The notes below the pieces were generated by a model. It ran no database searches, was not told where the DNA came from, and saw only the letters and a list, made by a program, of their open reading frames with translations. Shown here piece after piece: positions 45,547 through 55,846 of a stretch of DNA of 64,000 nucleotides. Position numbers and translations under genes: made by a program. The DNA is taken from NCBI GenBank assembly GCA_003288255.1, contig CP026600.1, forward strand, positions 310,001 to 374,000, given 5' to 3'. The stretch is from Clostridiaceae bacterium 14S0207 (lineage in GTDB: Bacteria; Bacillota; Clostridia; Clostridiales; Clostridiaceae). The stretch's first letter is position 1; every line of letters starts with the position of its first letter.

Positions 45547-48500
45547 ATGAGTATAAGATTTATTTATGGAAGAAGCGGAAGTGGAAAAACTTCCTTTGTA
45601 ATTGATGATATAAAAAATAAATATAGAAATAAAAAAATTAATATACCCCTTATTTTAATTACCCCTGAACAACTTACTTTCCAAACAGAGAAAAAACTTA
45701 TAAATGAATTTGGATTTTTAGGTAAGGATATAGATGTTTTAAGCTTTAAAAGAATGGCTCATAAAGTTTTTAAAGAAGTAGGGGGAATAACTAAAACACA
45801 TATACAGTCATCAGGAAAGACTATGCTTTTATATAAAGTTATTGATGAATTAAAAGATGAATTAAAGGTTTATTCTACAGCAGCTAAGCAAACTGGATTT
45901 GTAAATACATTATTAGAAATCGTAAGTGAATTTAAAAAATATAATGTAACACCAGAAACATTATATGAACTAAAAGATGATATAGATGAGAATAGTTTTT
46001 TATATAATAAAATTAGTGATTTAGCTATAATTTATGAAAAATTTGAAAAAATTCTACACAGTGGATATGTAGATCCAGAAGAAGATTTGACTATACTTAA
46101 TAAAAAACTTAGTGAAAGTAAAATTTTTAGAGACATAGATATTTGGATTGATGAATTTAGTGGATTTACTCCTCAACAGCATTTGATTTTAGAATCTTTA
46201 CTTAGAAATAATTGCAATTTAAATATAACCTTAAATATGGATTATGAGGATAGTGAAAGTATAAACTATAGTGCGGTATTTTCACCTATAATTTATACGA
46301 GAGATAAATTGATTGAAATGGCAAGAAAAGAAGGAATAAAAGTTGAAAAATCTATAGAGTTATCAAATTCTCCTGTAGTTAAATTTAAGGAAAAAGAGGA
46401 TTTGGCATATTTAGAAAGAAATTATTTTTCTTATCCATTTAAACCATATAAAAAAAATATAGAAAATATAGAGTTGTTTAAGGCAATGAATATATATTCA
46501 GAAGTAGAAGATTTAGCAATAAATATTTTGGGGTTATGTCGTGAAAAAGGTGCTAAATTTAATGAGATAGCGGTAATTACAAGAAATCTAGATACATATG
46601 AAAACTTAGTAAAATCAATTTTAAATGAATATGATATACCGTATTTCATAGATGAAAAAAAGGATATAAGTTCAAATAATTTAATAATACTTTTATCTTC
46701 TCTAATGGATATATTAAATAATAATTGGAGATATGAAAGTGTTTTTAGGTATTTAAAGACAGGAATTTTAGGTATTGAATATAATCATATAGATTTATTA
46801 GAAAATTATATTTTGGAGTCTGGTATAAGAGGTAAAAAGAATTGGATACAGGACCAAAGTTGGTACAAAAATATAATTTCTAAGTACAATTTAAAATATA
46901 AAATTAATAATTTTTTATACAATACATTAAGCAACATGGAACAGCTAAAACGTGATGATTATGTTAAAAGCTTTGAAGGTAATATTAAAGGATTTAAAGA
47001 TAAATTTGAAACTGTTTTTGATTATGTAAAAGAAAATAAAAATATAAAAAATATAGATTATGAAAAAAGAGAAATTATAACAGAAGAACAAATAATTCAA
47101 AGTTTTATTTCTAATGACTTTTATGAGTTAGTTCAGTTATTTAATGAAGAAGTAGAAGAAGAAACATTAAAAAAAGTAAAAGCTTTATGTGATGAAATAA
47201 AAATAATTACTTATACTAGAAATCAGGTTATTGGGCCAATTGTAAGTTTAAATAATAGTATGCGTGGAAGAAGAAAAATTAAAGATTTCTGTGTAGCACT
47301 TTTCAACTATTTAGAAATAATTAATATTAGAGAGAAAATTGAAAAGCTAGTTACTAAATTTAAGGAAAGAAAAGAAATTGAATTAGTAAATGAGTACAGT
47401 AAGATTTGGAATTTTATTATGCAACTTTTAGATCAAATGGTTGAAGTAGTTGGCGAAGAAGAGGTTACGTTGGAGAAATTTTCTAAAATAATGCAGCTTG
47501 GTTTTAAAGAGCATAAAATGGGGTTTATTCCTCAAACCCTTCATCAAGTAATTGTAAGTAGTGTTGAAAGATTAAGAGGACATAATATTAAATACTTATT
47601 TATATTGGGAGTAAATGATGGTGTGTTCCCTAAAACTAACGCAAAAGAAGGAATTCTTACAGATAGAGATAGGATATTTATAAAAGATAAAGGTGTAGAG
47701 CTTGCAAAGGACACAAGAAGTCAAGCATTTGAAGAACAATATTTAATCTACACAACTTTAACTTTAGGACAGGAATATTTAAGGATAAGTTATCCAATAG
47801 CAGATCATGAGGGAAAAGCATTAAGACCTTCTATTATAATTTCCAGGTTAAAAGCATTATTTCCAGCATTAGAAGAGGAAAGTAATGTTGTTTCAATTAA
47901 TGAAAAAAATCTCATAGTAAGTAAAACACCTACATTTAATCATTTTATTGAAAAATTACAAGAGGTAGATGAGAGTAAAGAGTTATCTGAACTTTGGATA
48001 GAAGTTTATAAATGGTTTAATAAGGATGAAAAATGGAGAGAAAAGATAGATGGAATGTTAAATGCTTTTTCTTATTCTAATCAAGTTGAAACCATAGGTA
48101 AAGACAGAGCAATTGAATTATATGGTGAAAATAAAATGTTCAGTATTTCTAGAATAGAAAATTATATAAGATGTCCTTTTGCTTATTTTGTTAGATATGG
48201 ATTAAGAGCAGAAGAAAGAAAAATATTTAGTTTAAATCCACCAGATTTAGGTACGTTTATGCATAGTATATTAGATAGATTTTCAAAGTATGTAGATAAG
48301 GAAAGTTCTTGGGATAAGATTACCGATGAATTATGTGAAAAACTTGTTGAAAAAGGATTTAATAAGGAAATGCAAGAATCTATAGGAAATGTGTTTAAAG
48401 GTTCACGTAGATATGGATATTTTGGTGAAAGAATAAAGAGGGTTGTAAAAAAATCAGCAAAATTAATTGTTGAACATATGCAAAGAGGAAGTTTTTTACC

Positions 48501-49275
48501 TTTAGGATATGAAATTCAATTTGGTTTAGGAAAAGAGGGGTATTCACCTATAGAACTAGATTTATCTACAGGAGATAAAGTTCAATTAGTTGGAAAAATT
48601 GATAGAGTAGATAAACTTATATACGAGGGAGAAGAATACTTTAGAGTAATAGATTACAAATCGGGAAATAAAGAGTTTAAGCTTTGGGAGGTTTATTATG
48701 GGCTTCAAGTTCAGCTTTTAACTTATTTAGATGCAATACTGGAGAAAGAAGGAGAAAAAATTGATTTTCCTGTATTTCCAGCAGGTATTTTATATTTTAA
48801 AATAGATAGTCCAATAATTAAGAAAGATAAGAATTTATCAGATGAAGAATTAGAAAAAGAGATAATGAAAGCATTGAAAATGAAGGGATTAATTTTAGCT
48901 GATACAAAAATAGTTAGAGAAATGGATAGAGAAATAGAAGGAGCATCTTTAATATTGCCTGTTGGTTTCAAAAAGGATGGAGATTTTTCTAAGATTTCTC
49001 ATATTGCTACAAAAGAGCAATTTGAGCTTTTAAGAGAGCATGTCAAAAGTAAATTAATAAATTCTTGTGAAGATATGTTAGAAGGAGTAATTGATATAGG
49101 TCCGTGTATGACAAAAATAGGTACCGCTTGTGAGTACTGTGCATATTCAAGTATATGTACTTTTGATCTAGCAATGCAAGATAATGAGTATAAAATATTA
49201 AAAGAAAAAAGTGATGAAGAAGTTTGGAAATTATTAAATGAAGAAAAGGAGGAAAGAGAGAATGGCGGATATTAA
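45547..49275 (+). CDS. addB: AddAB helicase-nuclease, subunit B
   Basis: 1242 residues, near the family norm. Walker A is RFIYGRSGSGKTSF at the N-terminus. The C-terminal RecB-type nuclease has VIDYKSGNKEF, and an Fe-S cluster is held by cysteines in NYIRCPFAYF and in GPCMTKIGTACEYCAYSSIC. It works with AddA in double-strand-break processing and Chi recognition. The ATG at 45547 lacks a nearby ribosome site; a strong GAGGAGG lies about 37 bases upstream and no alternative start fits between them, because a TAA blocks the frame at 45535. addA overlaps its end. Confidence 0.9.
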   Translation: MSIRFIYGRSGSGKTSFVIDDIKNKYRNKKINIPLILITPEQLTFQTEKKLINEFGFLGKDIDVLSFKRMAHKVFKEVGGITKTHIQSSGKTMLLYKVIDELKDELKVYSTAAKQTGFVNTLLEIVSEFKKYNVTPETLYELKDDIDENSFLYNKISDLAIIYEKFEKILHSGYVDPEEDLTILNKKLSESKIFRDIDIWIDEFSGFTPQQHLILESLLRNNCNLNITLNMDYEDSESINYSAVFSPIIYTRDKLIEMARKEGIKVEKSIELSNSPVVKFKEKEDLAYLERNYFSYPFKPYKKNIENIELFKAMNIYSEVEDLAINILGLCREKGAKFNEIAVITRNLDTYENLVKSILNEYDIPYFIDEKKDISSNNLIILLSSLMDILNNNWRYESVFRYLKTGILGIEYNHIDLLENYILESGIRGKKNWIQDQSWYKNIISKYNLKYKINNFLYNTLSNMEQLKRDDYVKSFEGNIKGFKDKFETVFDYVKENKNIKNIDYEKREIITEEQIIQSFISNDFYELVQLFNEEVEEETLKKVKALCDEIKIITYTRNQVIGPIVSLNNSMRGRRKIKDFCVALFNYLEIINIREKIEKLVTKFKERKEIELVNEYSKIWNFIMQLLDQMVEVVGEEEVTLEKFSKIMQLGFKEHKMGFIPQTLHQVIVSSVERLRGHNIKYLFILGVNDGVFPKTNAKEGILTDRDRIFIKDKGVELAKDTRSQAFEEQYLIYTTLTLGQEYLRISYPIADHEGKALRPSIIISRLKALFPALEEESNVVSINEKNLIVSKTPTFNHFIEKLQEVDESKELSELWIEVYKWFNKDEKWREKIDGMLNAFSYSNQVETIGKDRAIELYGENKMFSISRIENYIRCPFAYFVRYGLRAEERKIFSLNPPDLGTFMHSILDRFSKYVDKESSWDKITDELCEKLVEKGFNKEMQESIGNVFKGSRRYGYFGERIKRVVKKSAKLIVEHMQRGSFLPLGYEIQFGLGKEGYSPIELDLSTGDKVQLVGKIDRVDKLIYEGEEYFRVIDYKSGNKEFKLWEVYYGLQVQLLTYLDAILEKEGEKIDFPVFPAGILYFKIDSPIIKKDKNLSDEELEKEIMKALKMKGLILADTKIVREMDREIEGASLILPVGFKKDGDFSKISHIATKEQFELLREHVKSKLINSCEDMLEGVIDIGPCMTKIGTACEYCAYSSICTFDLAMQDNEYKILKEKSDEEVWKLLNEEKEERENGGY

Positions 49276-52200
49276 ATGGACTAAGGAACAATTAGATGTA
49301 ATAGAGACACATAATTGTAATCTTTTGGTTGCTGCAGCTGCTGGTTCAGGAAAAACAGCAGTACTTGTTGAAAGAATTATTCAAATTATTATGGATGAAA
49401 AAAATCCAATAGATATAGATCGATTATTAGTAGTTACATTTACTAATGCTGCAGCATCAGAAATGAGAGAAAGAATAGGCGATGCATTATCTAAAGAGAT
49501 TGGTAAGGGCAAAAATGCTGTAAGATTACAAAGACAATTAACTTTATTAAATAGAGCCAGTATAACGACAATTCACTCTTTCTGTTTAAATGTAATTAAA
49601 AATAATTTTCATAAAATAGATATAGACCCGGGATTTAGGGTAGCAGATGAAACTGAAGTTGTGCTTTTGAAACAAGAAGCTTTAGAAGAATTGTTTGAAC
49701 ATAAATATGATAACTCTGTTGAAATTAATGAAGAGGAAGGGTGCTCAGGAGAAGACTTTTTAAGGTTGGTAGAAACGTATTGTACTAATAGAGATGACCT
49801 TAGACTTATGGAATTAGTTTTAAGAATTTATAATTTTGCTAATACAGCACCTAATCCCAAGAAATGGTTAGAAGAGAATTCAGAAAAATTTAATGTAAGA
49901 AAATTTAATTCTATTGAAGATAGTGATTGGATTAGAATTTTAAAAAATACATTACTAGTTTCATTGCAAGGAGCTTATATGCAATATTGTGAAGCATATA
50001 ATTTAGTGCAAGAATCTATTGAATTAGAACCTTATGAAGAGCTTATAAAAGATGAATTAGCTATGATTAATGATTTAGTTCAAAGTTTAAAGGTATCTTT
50101 TATAGATTTTATAAGAGAGATACAAGAAGTTAAATTTAAGAAGCTGCCTACAATTAGAAATGTAAAGGATAAAAATACAAAAGATAAAATACAGGGAATT
50201 AGAAATGATATCAAAAAACAAATTGAAGCATTAAGACAGGATTATGGGGAAATAAGTAATGAGAATGTAAAAGAAAGTTATGAATATATTTACCCTATAA
50301 TAAAGAATTTAAGTATTTTAGTTATGCAATTTAGTACAATATATAAAAGAAAGAAAAAGGAAAAGGGAATTATTGATTTTAATGATTTTGAACATTTTTG
50401 TTTAGAAATTTTAGTTGAAAAAGATGAAAAAAATCAATGGGTTATAAATGAAAAAGGAAAATATGTTCCATCAGGCGTGGCATTAGAATTAAGAGAAAAG
50501 TATGATGAAATTTTAATAGATGAATATCAAGATTCTAATTTTGTTCAAGAATTATTATTAAACATGGTTTCTAAAGTTAGTGAAGGAAAGCCCAATGTCT
50601 TTATGGTAGGCGATATAAAACAGAGTATATATAGATTCAGACAAGCAAAACCAGAATTGTTTCTAGAAAAATATAATAATTATAGTAGTGAAAAGGGATC
50701 AGGTTTTAGAAAAATATTGTTGTTTAAAAATTTTAGAAGTAGAAAAGAAATATTAGATGGAGTTAATTTTATTTTTACCTCTATAATGTCAGAACAAATT
50801 GGGGAATTGGATTATAACGAAAATGAGGCATTGAACTTAGGGGCAGATTATGAAGAAATTGGTTATAAAGAGGGTTTCGTAGGTGGAGATATAGAGCTTC
50901 ACTTATTAGAAAAAAATGAGGAAGAAGCTGAAACAGAAGTTGGTATCCAAATAGATGATGATTCTGAAGAGGTTGAATCAACAACAGATATGGCCTATGA
51001 AGCTAGAATTACAGCATATAGGATAAAGGAATTTATAGAGAATAATGAAAATCCCTTTATGGTTTTAGATAAACATACAAAGGAATATAGACGTGTAAAA
51101 TATAAAGACATTGTAATTTTGTTGAGAAGCACAGCTAGTGTAGCTGGAGAATTTATGGAGGAATTTAAAAAATATAATATTCCAGCATATGCAGATATAA
51201 GTACAGGATATTTTGAAACTACGGAGATTAAAACAATATTAAGCCTTTTGCAAATAATAGATAATCCCATACAAGATATTCCACTATTAGCCATAATGAA
51301 ATCTCCAATTGGAGGATTTAGTCCCGATGATTTTATAAGCATTAGGATAGATGAAAAACATAAAAGTTTTTACGATGCTTGTAAAGATTATATAAAAAAT
51401 AATGATAATAAACTAAGTAAAAAGCTTGATGAATTTTTTTATAAGTTAGACTCATGGATTGAGAAATCATTATATACTCCAATAGATGAATTTATTTGGT
51501 TTTTATATATGGAGACAGGATACTATGGGTTTGTAGGAGCATTACCAAATGGAATTCAACGACAAGCAAACTTAAAAGTATTATTCCAAAGGGCTAGACA
51601 ATATGAAAATACAAGTTATAAAGGATTATTTAATTTTATTAATTTCATTAATAGATTAAAAAACAATAGTGGAGATATGGGTAGTGCTAAAATTTTAGGA
51701 GAAAATGATGATGTAGTTAGAATAATGAGCATTCATAAAAGTAAAGGTTTGGAATTTCCTATAGTTTTCTTATGTGGTATAGGAAAAAAATTTAATTTAC
51801 AAGATTTAAATTCAAATTTACTTTTACATCATGAGCTAGGATTTGGACCAGATCTTATAGATTATAAAAGAAGAATTTCTTATCCATTACCAATAAAGAA
51901 AGCAATAAAGGAAAAAATTCTTATGGAAACTATATCAGAAGAAATGAGAATTTTATATGTTGCCTTAACAAGAGCAAAAGAGAAGCTTATTTTAGTAGGT
52001 GGAACTAGAAATATAGTGAATTTTATTGAAAGAACGAAAAATAGGGCATCCTTTAAGAATGAAAAAGTTGCAGAGTATAGTATAGCTAAATGCAGAAGTT
52101 ATTTAGATTGGATAATGATTTCATTAATTAATCATAGTAAATTTGTAGAACTTTTAAAAGTAGAATTAAACAGGGTATTTGAAATTGAACAAGAATTTGA

Positions 52201-53107
52201 AAATAATATTGATGATAATTCTAAATGGAATTTTAAAATTTGGAATAAAGGTGAATTAGAAGATTTAAAATTAGAAGATGAAAAAGATAGAGGAGAGGTT
52301 TTAAGAAATATTTTAAATCAATATAATGTTAATGATGAATTAATAGAAAACAATGTATGTAAAGATAATCAAAAGCACATAGACAATAAAATTTATGATT
52401 TTATAAATTCTAGATTAACTTATGAATATATGTATTCGAAGGCAGAAGAACTTCCTACAGTATTAACGGTTTCTGAATTAAAAAGAAGATTTAATGTATT
52501 AGAACAAGAAAATTCACAAGAAGTTGTTGAAGTTAGTCTTGTAAAAAGACCTTCTTTTATGGAAGGAAAGAAAAAGTTAACAGCTGCAGAAAGAGGAACG
52601 GCTTTTCATGCAATTATGCAGTATATAGACTTTGCCAAAGTAAAGTCTATAGAGGATGTGAAAAGTGAAATTTTTAGAATTTATTCAAAAGAACTAATAA
52701 CAGAAGAAGAGTCAAATTCAGTGGATCCTAATAGAATATTTATGTTTTTTAAAGATAAATTAGGAAATAAAATAGTAGATAGTATTCCAAATGTGTATCG
52801 AGAAATAGAATTTCATATTCCATTAAAAGCTATAGAAGTATTTCCAGAACTTAAAGATGAAATTTATAAGGAAGAGGAAATATTGTTACAAGGAATTATA
52901 GATTGTTATTTTGAGACAAGGGATGGAGAAGTAATTTTATTAGATTATAAAACAGACTATATAGAACAAGGAGAAGAAGAAAAGATAGTAAGAAGATATA
53001 AGTTGCAACTAGATTATTATGAAAAAGCTCTTGAAATACTTACAGGGAAAAAAGTAAAAGAAAAATATTTATATTTATTTTCTTTAAATAAGTCAATTAG
53101 ATTATAA
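49262..53107 (+). CDS. addA: AddAB helicase-nuclease, subunit A
   Basis: 1281 residues: a UvrD/Rep-type helicase. Motifs are LVAAAAGSGKTAVLVERI (Walker A), VTFTNAAASEMRERI, LIDEYQDSN (Walker B), MVGDIKQSIYRFRQA, RIMSIHKSKGLEFP and YVALTRAKEKL, with a C-terminal nuclease DYKTDYI and the substrate-binding RGTAFHAIMQ. It unwinds and degrades DNA ends with AddB, feeding RecA. The start is ATG 49262 behind AAGGAGG, inside the last 14 bases of addB, so the two are translationally coupled. Confidence 0.93.
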   Translation: MADIKWTKEQLDVIETHNCNLLVAAAAGSGKTAVLVERIIQIIMDEKNPIDIDRLLVVTFTNAAASEMRERIGDALSKEIGKGKNAVRLQRQLTLLNRASITTIHSFCLNVIKNNFHKIDIDPGFRVADETEVVLLKQEALEELFEHKYDNSVEINEEEGCSGEDFLRLVETYCTNRDDLRLMELVLRIYNFANTAPNPKKWLEENSEKFNVRKFNSIEDSDWIRILKNTLLVSLQGAYMQYCEAYNLVQESIELEPYEELIKDELAMINDLVQSLKVSFIDFIREIQEVKFKKLPTIRNVKDKNTKDKIQGIRNDIKKQIEALRQDYGEISNENVKESYEYIYPIIKNLSILVMQFSTIYKRKKKEKGIIDFNDFEHFCLEILVEKDEKNQWVINEKGKYVPSGVALELREKYDEILIDEYQDSNFVQELLLNMVSKVSEGKPNVFMVGDIKQSIYRFRQAKPELFLEKYNNYSSEKGSGFRKILLFKNFRSRKEILDGVNFIFTSIMSEQIGELDYNENEALNLGADYEEIGYKEGFVGGDIELHLLEKNEEEAETEVGIQIDDDSEEVESTTDMAYEARITAYRIKEFIENNENPFMVLDKHTKEYRRVKYKDIVILLRSTASVAGEFMEEFKKYNIPAYADISTGYFETTEIKTILSLLQIIDNPIQDIPLLAIMKSPIGGFSPDDFISIRIDEKHKSFYDACKDYIKNNDNKLSKKLDEFFYKLDSWIEKSLYTPIDEFIWFLYMETGYYGFVGALPNGIQRQANLKVLFQRARQYENTSYKGLFNFINFINRLKNNSGDMGSAKILGENDDVVRIMSIHKSKGLEFPIVFLCGIGKKFNLQDLNSNLLLHHELGFGPDLIDYKRRISYPLPIKKAIKEKILMETISEEMRILYVALTRAKEKLILVGGTRNIVNFIERTKNRASFKNEKVAEYSIAKCRSYLDWIMISLINHSKFVELLKVELNRVFEIEQEFENNIDDNSKWNFKIWNKGELEDLKLEDEKDRGEVLRNILNQYNVNDELIENNVCKDNQKHIDNKIYDFINSRLTYEYMYSKAEELPTVLTVSELKRRFNVLEQENSQEVVEVSLVKRPSFMEGKKKLTAAERGTAFHAIMQYIDFAKVKSIEDVKSEIFRIYSKELITEEESNSVDPNRIFMFFKDKLGNKIVDSIPNVYREIEFHIPLKAIEVFPELKDEIYKEEEILLQGIIDCYFETRDGEVILLDYKTDYIEQGEEEKIVRRYKLQLDYYEKALEILTGKKVKEKYLYLFSLNKSIRL

Positions 53108-53181
53108 TATATCTATACGTTATATTAATAAGAAATAAATAATTATATATTTTATTAAGATTCTCTCTATGAGGTGATTTA

Positions 53182-53985
53182 GTGTTAACATTTATAGCAA
53201 AACTAGTTAAGAGGTTTAAAGAGCATGACTTATATGCTCTTGCATGCCAATTAGCATATAGTTTAATCCTATCTATATTTCCTTTTTTAATATTTTTACT
53301 TACTATAGTTGGATATAGCTCTTTAGATGCCGAAACTATCATGAGTACATTACAACCATTAATGCCACATAGTGCATTTGAACTTTTATCACAAACAGTG
53401 TCTGAAGTATTAACAATGGGGAGGATAGATGTTTTATCTTTTGGTATTTTAGGTACTCTTTGGGCATCATCTAGTGGATTTCGAGCTATTATAAAAGGAT
53501 TAAATAAAGCTTATGAAACAAAGGATAAGAGACCTTATTGGAAAACTATTATTTTATCTTTAATATCTGTTTTTGTATTAATAATTATAGTTATTTTTGC
53601 ATTTTCTACAGTTGTATTTGGAGAGAAAATAGGTCTTGCAATAATAAAATATTTAAATCTATCAATGGATTTTATTTTAAATTGGAATATTATAAGATAT
53701 TTTATGGCTCTAATATTCATGATAGTAATCTTTTCAATTTTATATTATGTAATACCATGTAAAAATATGAAGTGGCTAGAGGTGCTTCCAGGAGCTTTAT
53801 TTTCAAGTTTAGGATGGATAATTACTTCAGCAATTTTTGCATATTATGTAAATAACATAAACAATTATTCTAAAATTTATGGAGGATTAGGCGCTGTAAT
53901 TGTATTGTTACTGTGGTTATTTTTGACATCTATAATAATTCTCTTAGGTGGAGAAATAAATGCAATTTTAAGTGAAGGAAAATGA
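53182..53985 (+). CDS. YihY/BrkB-family membrane protein
   Basis: 267 residues with six membrane helices. The N-terminal ACQLAYSLILSIFPFLIFLL and central GTLWASSSGFRAIIKGLNKAYE are characteristic of YihY/BrkB proteins. The function of the family is not settled (formerly misnamed ribonuclease BN). The start is GTG 53182 behind GAGGTGAT. It lies in the same direction after addA with a 74-base gap. Confidence 0.85.
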   Translation: MLTFIAKLVKRFKEHDLYALACQLAYSLILSIFPFLIFLLTIVGYSSLDAETIMSTLQPLMPHSAFELLSQTVSEVLTMGRIDVLSFGILGTLWASSSGFRAIIKGLNKAYETKDKRPYWKTIILSLISVFVLIIIVIFAFSTVVFGEKIGLAIIKYLNLSMDFILNWNIIRYFMALIFMIVIFSILYYVIPCKNMKWLEVLPGALFSSLGWIITSAIFAYYVNNINNYSKIYGGLGAVIVLLLWLFLTSIIILLGGEINAILSEGK

Positions 53986-54042
53986 TTAAGATTCAACTAA
54001 ATGGGTATAATCCTAGAAAATACCTTTAAGGAGGATGTACCT

Positions 54043-54372
54043 ATGAATAAAATTTTTATCATTGGACGAATCGCTAAGGAGGCAGAATTAAAGACTACAG
54101 AAGAAAATAAAAAAAGTTATACAAAGTTTCCAGTAGCAGTAGATGCAGGATACACAAATAAGCAAGGTGAGAAAGTTACTGATTTTTTTCAAGTTTCATT
54201 ATGGGGAAAACCAGCAGAGGCCTTAACACCATATTTAAATAAAGGAAAACTTGTTAGTATTATTGGAAGTTTGAGAAATCATAGTTATGAAAATAAAGAA
54301 GGAAATAAAAAGTACTATACAGAGATTTTAGCGGAAGAAGTAAAGTTTTTGGAATATAGTAAAGCAGAATAA
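54043..54372 (+). CDS. Short single-stranded-DNA-binding protein (SSB-like)
   Basis: 109 residues: one OB fold with MNKIFIIGRIAKEAEL, FPVAVDAGYT, DFFQVSLWGKPAEAL and KLVSIIGSL. It lacks the glycine-rich linker and acidic DDDIPF-like tail of replicative SSB, so it probably does not recruit the usual SSB partners. The start is ATG 54043 behind AAGGAGGATGTACCT. A second, full-length ssb would be expected elsewhere in the genome. Confidence 0.85.
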   Translation: MNKIFIIGRIAKEAELKTTEENKKSYTKFPVAVDAGYTNKQGEKVTDFFQVSLWGKPAEALTPYLNKGKLVSIIGSLRNHSYENKEGNKKYYTEILAEEVKFLEYSKAE

Positions 54373-54442
54373 AAAGTCCAAAACAGTAAAAATATATATT
54401 AAACAAATGTTAAATTAAAAAAATATATAATGTATTTTATAT

Positions 54443-54494
54443 AAAAAAAGCTTATACCTTAGTTTACATAGTGATTTAAGGTATAGGCTAATTT
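54443..54494 (-). terminator. Terminator for the minus-strand alpha/beta hydrolase
   Basis: AGCTTATACCTTA (54449-54461) pairs with TAAGGTATAGGCT (54477-54489). The A7 before it is a T7 tract on the minus strand. Confidence 0.75.
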
Positions 54495-54533
54495 TAAATT
54501 TTTATTAAGTATCTAATAAAAATTTTATATAGT

Positions 54534-55358
54534 TTAAACAAATTCTCTAATAGTGGATTCCAATTCTTCGTTATTTTCAAGATATATCATATGTTTACCT
54601 TGTATAACTTTTATCTTTTTATTTGGAAACATAAAATTTTTATGATGATTTGGTCCAATGGCATAATCTTTATTGCCAGTTATAATTAGCACAGGAACAG
54701 TTATTTGGAATGTAAGGTTAAAATAACTTTTAAAGTACTCTTTGTTACTAAAAGCTTGATTTGCCATAACTGTATTAAAGCTTTCTATTGTACTGCTTAT
54801 TTCATTTACTTTTAAGAAATTTTCATAATTAATATACTGTAGTTTATAAAATATATTTTCTTTAATAAGTTTATCAACAATATAGTGCCATTTTTCTAAA
54901 GTTGAATTAAATGATGTATATTGTAAGTTTTTATTAGATAATAATTTTTCACCATAATATATTTGACTATTAAGAGAGTCTTTCATATTAAGAGTTGAAT
55001 TTAAAAGAATAAGTTTACTGACAAAATTTTGATATTTATAAACATAATGAGTAGCAATTATTCCTCCAAAAGAATGTGCCATTACTATCCATTTTGATAT
55101 TCCTAAATTATTTCTTATTTCTTCAATATCATGGATTATTCTTTCTATTGAATAATCATCATCGACAGATCCGCCTGATCTTGCGCTTCCTCTTTGATCA
55201 AAATATATAATTTTCATAAAATCTTCTAAAGAATTGCCACCTAACATTTCAAAATCAAGGCTGCCTTCACCTGGTCCCCCATGAATAAATAAACAAGGTA
55301 TACCTTCACCACAATATTTTACGTATAGATTAACTTTATCACTTGTTTCTAAATACAT
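54534..55358 (-). CDS. Alpha/beta hydrolase (proline-iminopeptidase-like)
   Basis: 274 residues. FIHGGPGEGS is the oxyanion HGGPG motif of proline iminopeptidases, MAHSFGGIIA the nucleophile elbow (Ser), DYAIGP has the probable Asp, and IQGKHMIYLE the His. It also has YFDQRGSARSGG, the DQRGxGxS motif. It is cytosolic, with no signal peptide. It probably cleaves N-terminal proline or another small ester or amide. Confidence 0.85.
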   Translation of the reverse strand: MYLETSDKVNLYVKYCGEGIPCLFIHGGPGEGSLDFEMLGGNSLEDFMKIIYFDQRGSARSGGSVDDDYSIERIIHDIEEIRNNLGISKWIVMAHSFGGIIATHYVYKYQNFVSKLILLNSTLNMKDSLNSQIYYGEKLLSNKNLQYTSFNSTLEKWHYIVDKLIKENIFYKLQYINYENFLKVNEISSTIESFNTVMANQAFSNKEYFKSYFNLTFQITVPVLIITGNKDYAIGPNHHKNFMFPNKKIKVIQGKHMIYLENNEELESTIREFV

Positions 55359-55562
55359 TTAACCATCCCCCATTATTTAATTGTTAATTGTAATATTATT
55401 AAGCAATATTAAAAATTTAAAAGTTGAACTTATTATACTATATTTATAGAGGTAATATTAGGGTTTTATAATTATATATATACTTTATGTATAGATACTA
55501 CTTTTAGTTTTGTTAAATAGTCAGTAAATTTAATGAAAATATAGAGAATATTCATAAAAATG

Positions 55563-55769
55563 TTGAGAATTATAAAGGTAGATACTATAATATAACTACA
55601 TAATAGAAAATAAAAATTTTTCAATGCGTGTATTCTTGTGCAGCGGGTTTTAGGGATAGAGAGGTTTTTAATAATGGGCAGAGTGTTATAGTCCAACAGG
55701 TATAAAAGTAAAAAAATTACAGTATAAATTGTATAAAAACAATGTCATGAGAATGATATTGTTTTTATG
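55563..55769 (+). ncRNA. Candidate small RNA gene between hydrolase and fabT
   Basis: Most of 55359-55846 has no protein gene, but it holds a strong promoter, TTGAGA (55563-55568), 17-base spacer, TATAAT (55586-55591). A locally more GC-rich tract follows (55624-55700), then a 14-base-pair hairpin with a GAGA tetraloop (55735-55748 / 55753-55766). A ~170-base transcript is predicted. A 25-codon GTG frame at 55628 has no ribosome site. No known RNA family is recognised; 55359-55562 shows nothing else. Confidence 0.45.
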
Positions 55770-55772
55770 TTC

Positions 55773-55829
55773 TTGACAAAAGTTAAAATTTTTAATATAC
55801 TTTGAGTATCAAATAGTTTGATAATCAAA
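55773..55829 (+). promoter_or_regulatory. fabT promoter with two FabT-type operators
   Basis: TTGACA (55773-55778), 17-base spacer, TATACT (55796-55801). Two boxes TTTGA-N3-TCAAA lie at 55801-55813 and 55817-55829, overlapping the -10 and start point. They match the core of the streptococcal FabT site ANTTTGATTATCAAATT. Confidence 0.8.
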
Positions 55830-55846
55830 ATTTGTGTGGTGATCTT

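Noticed and set aside
55628-55705. 25-codon GTG frame inside the candidate small RNA
   Set aside because: No ribosome site precedes it and the composition is not informative; an untranslated RNA fits better.
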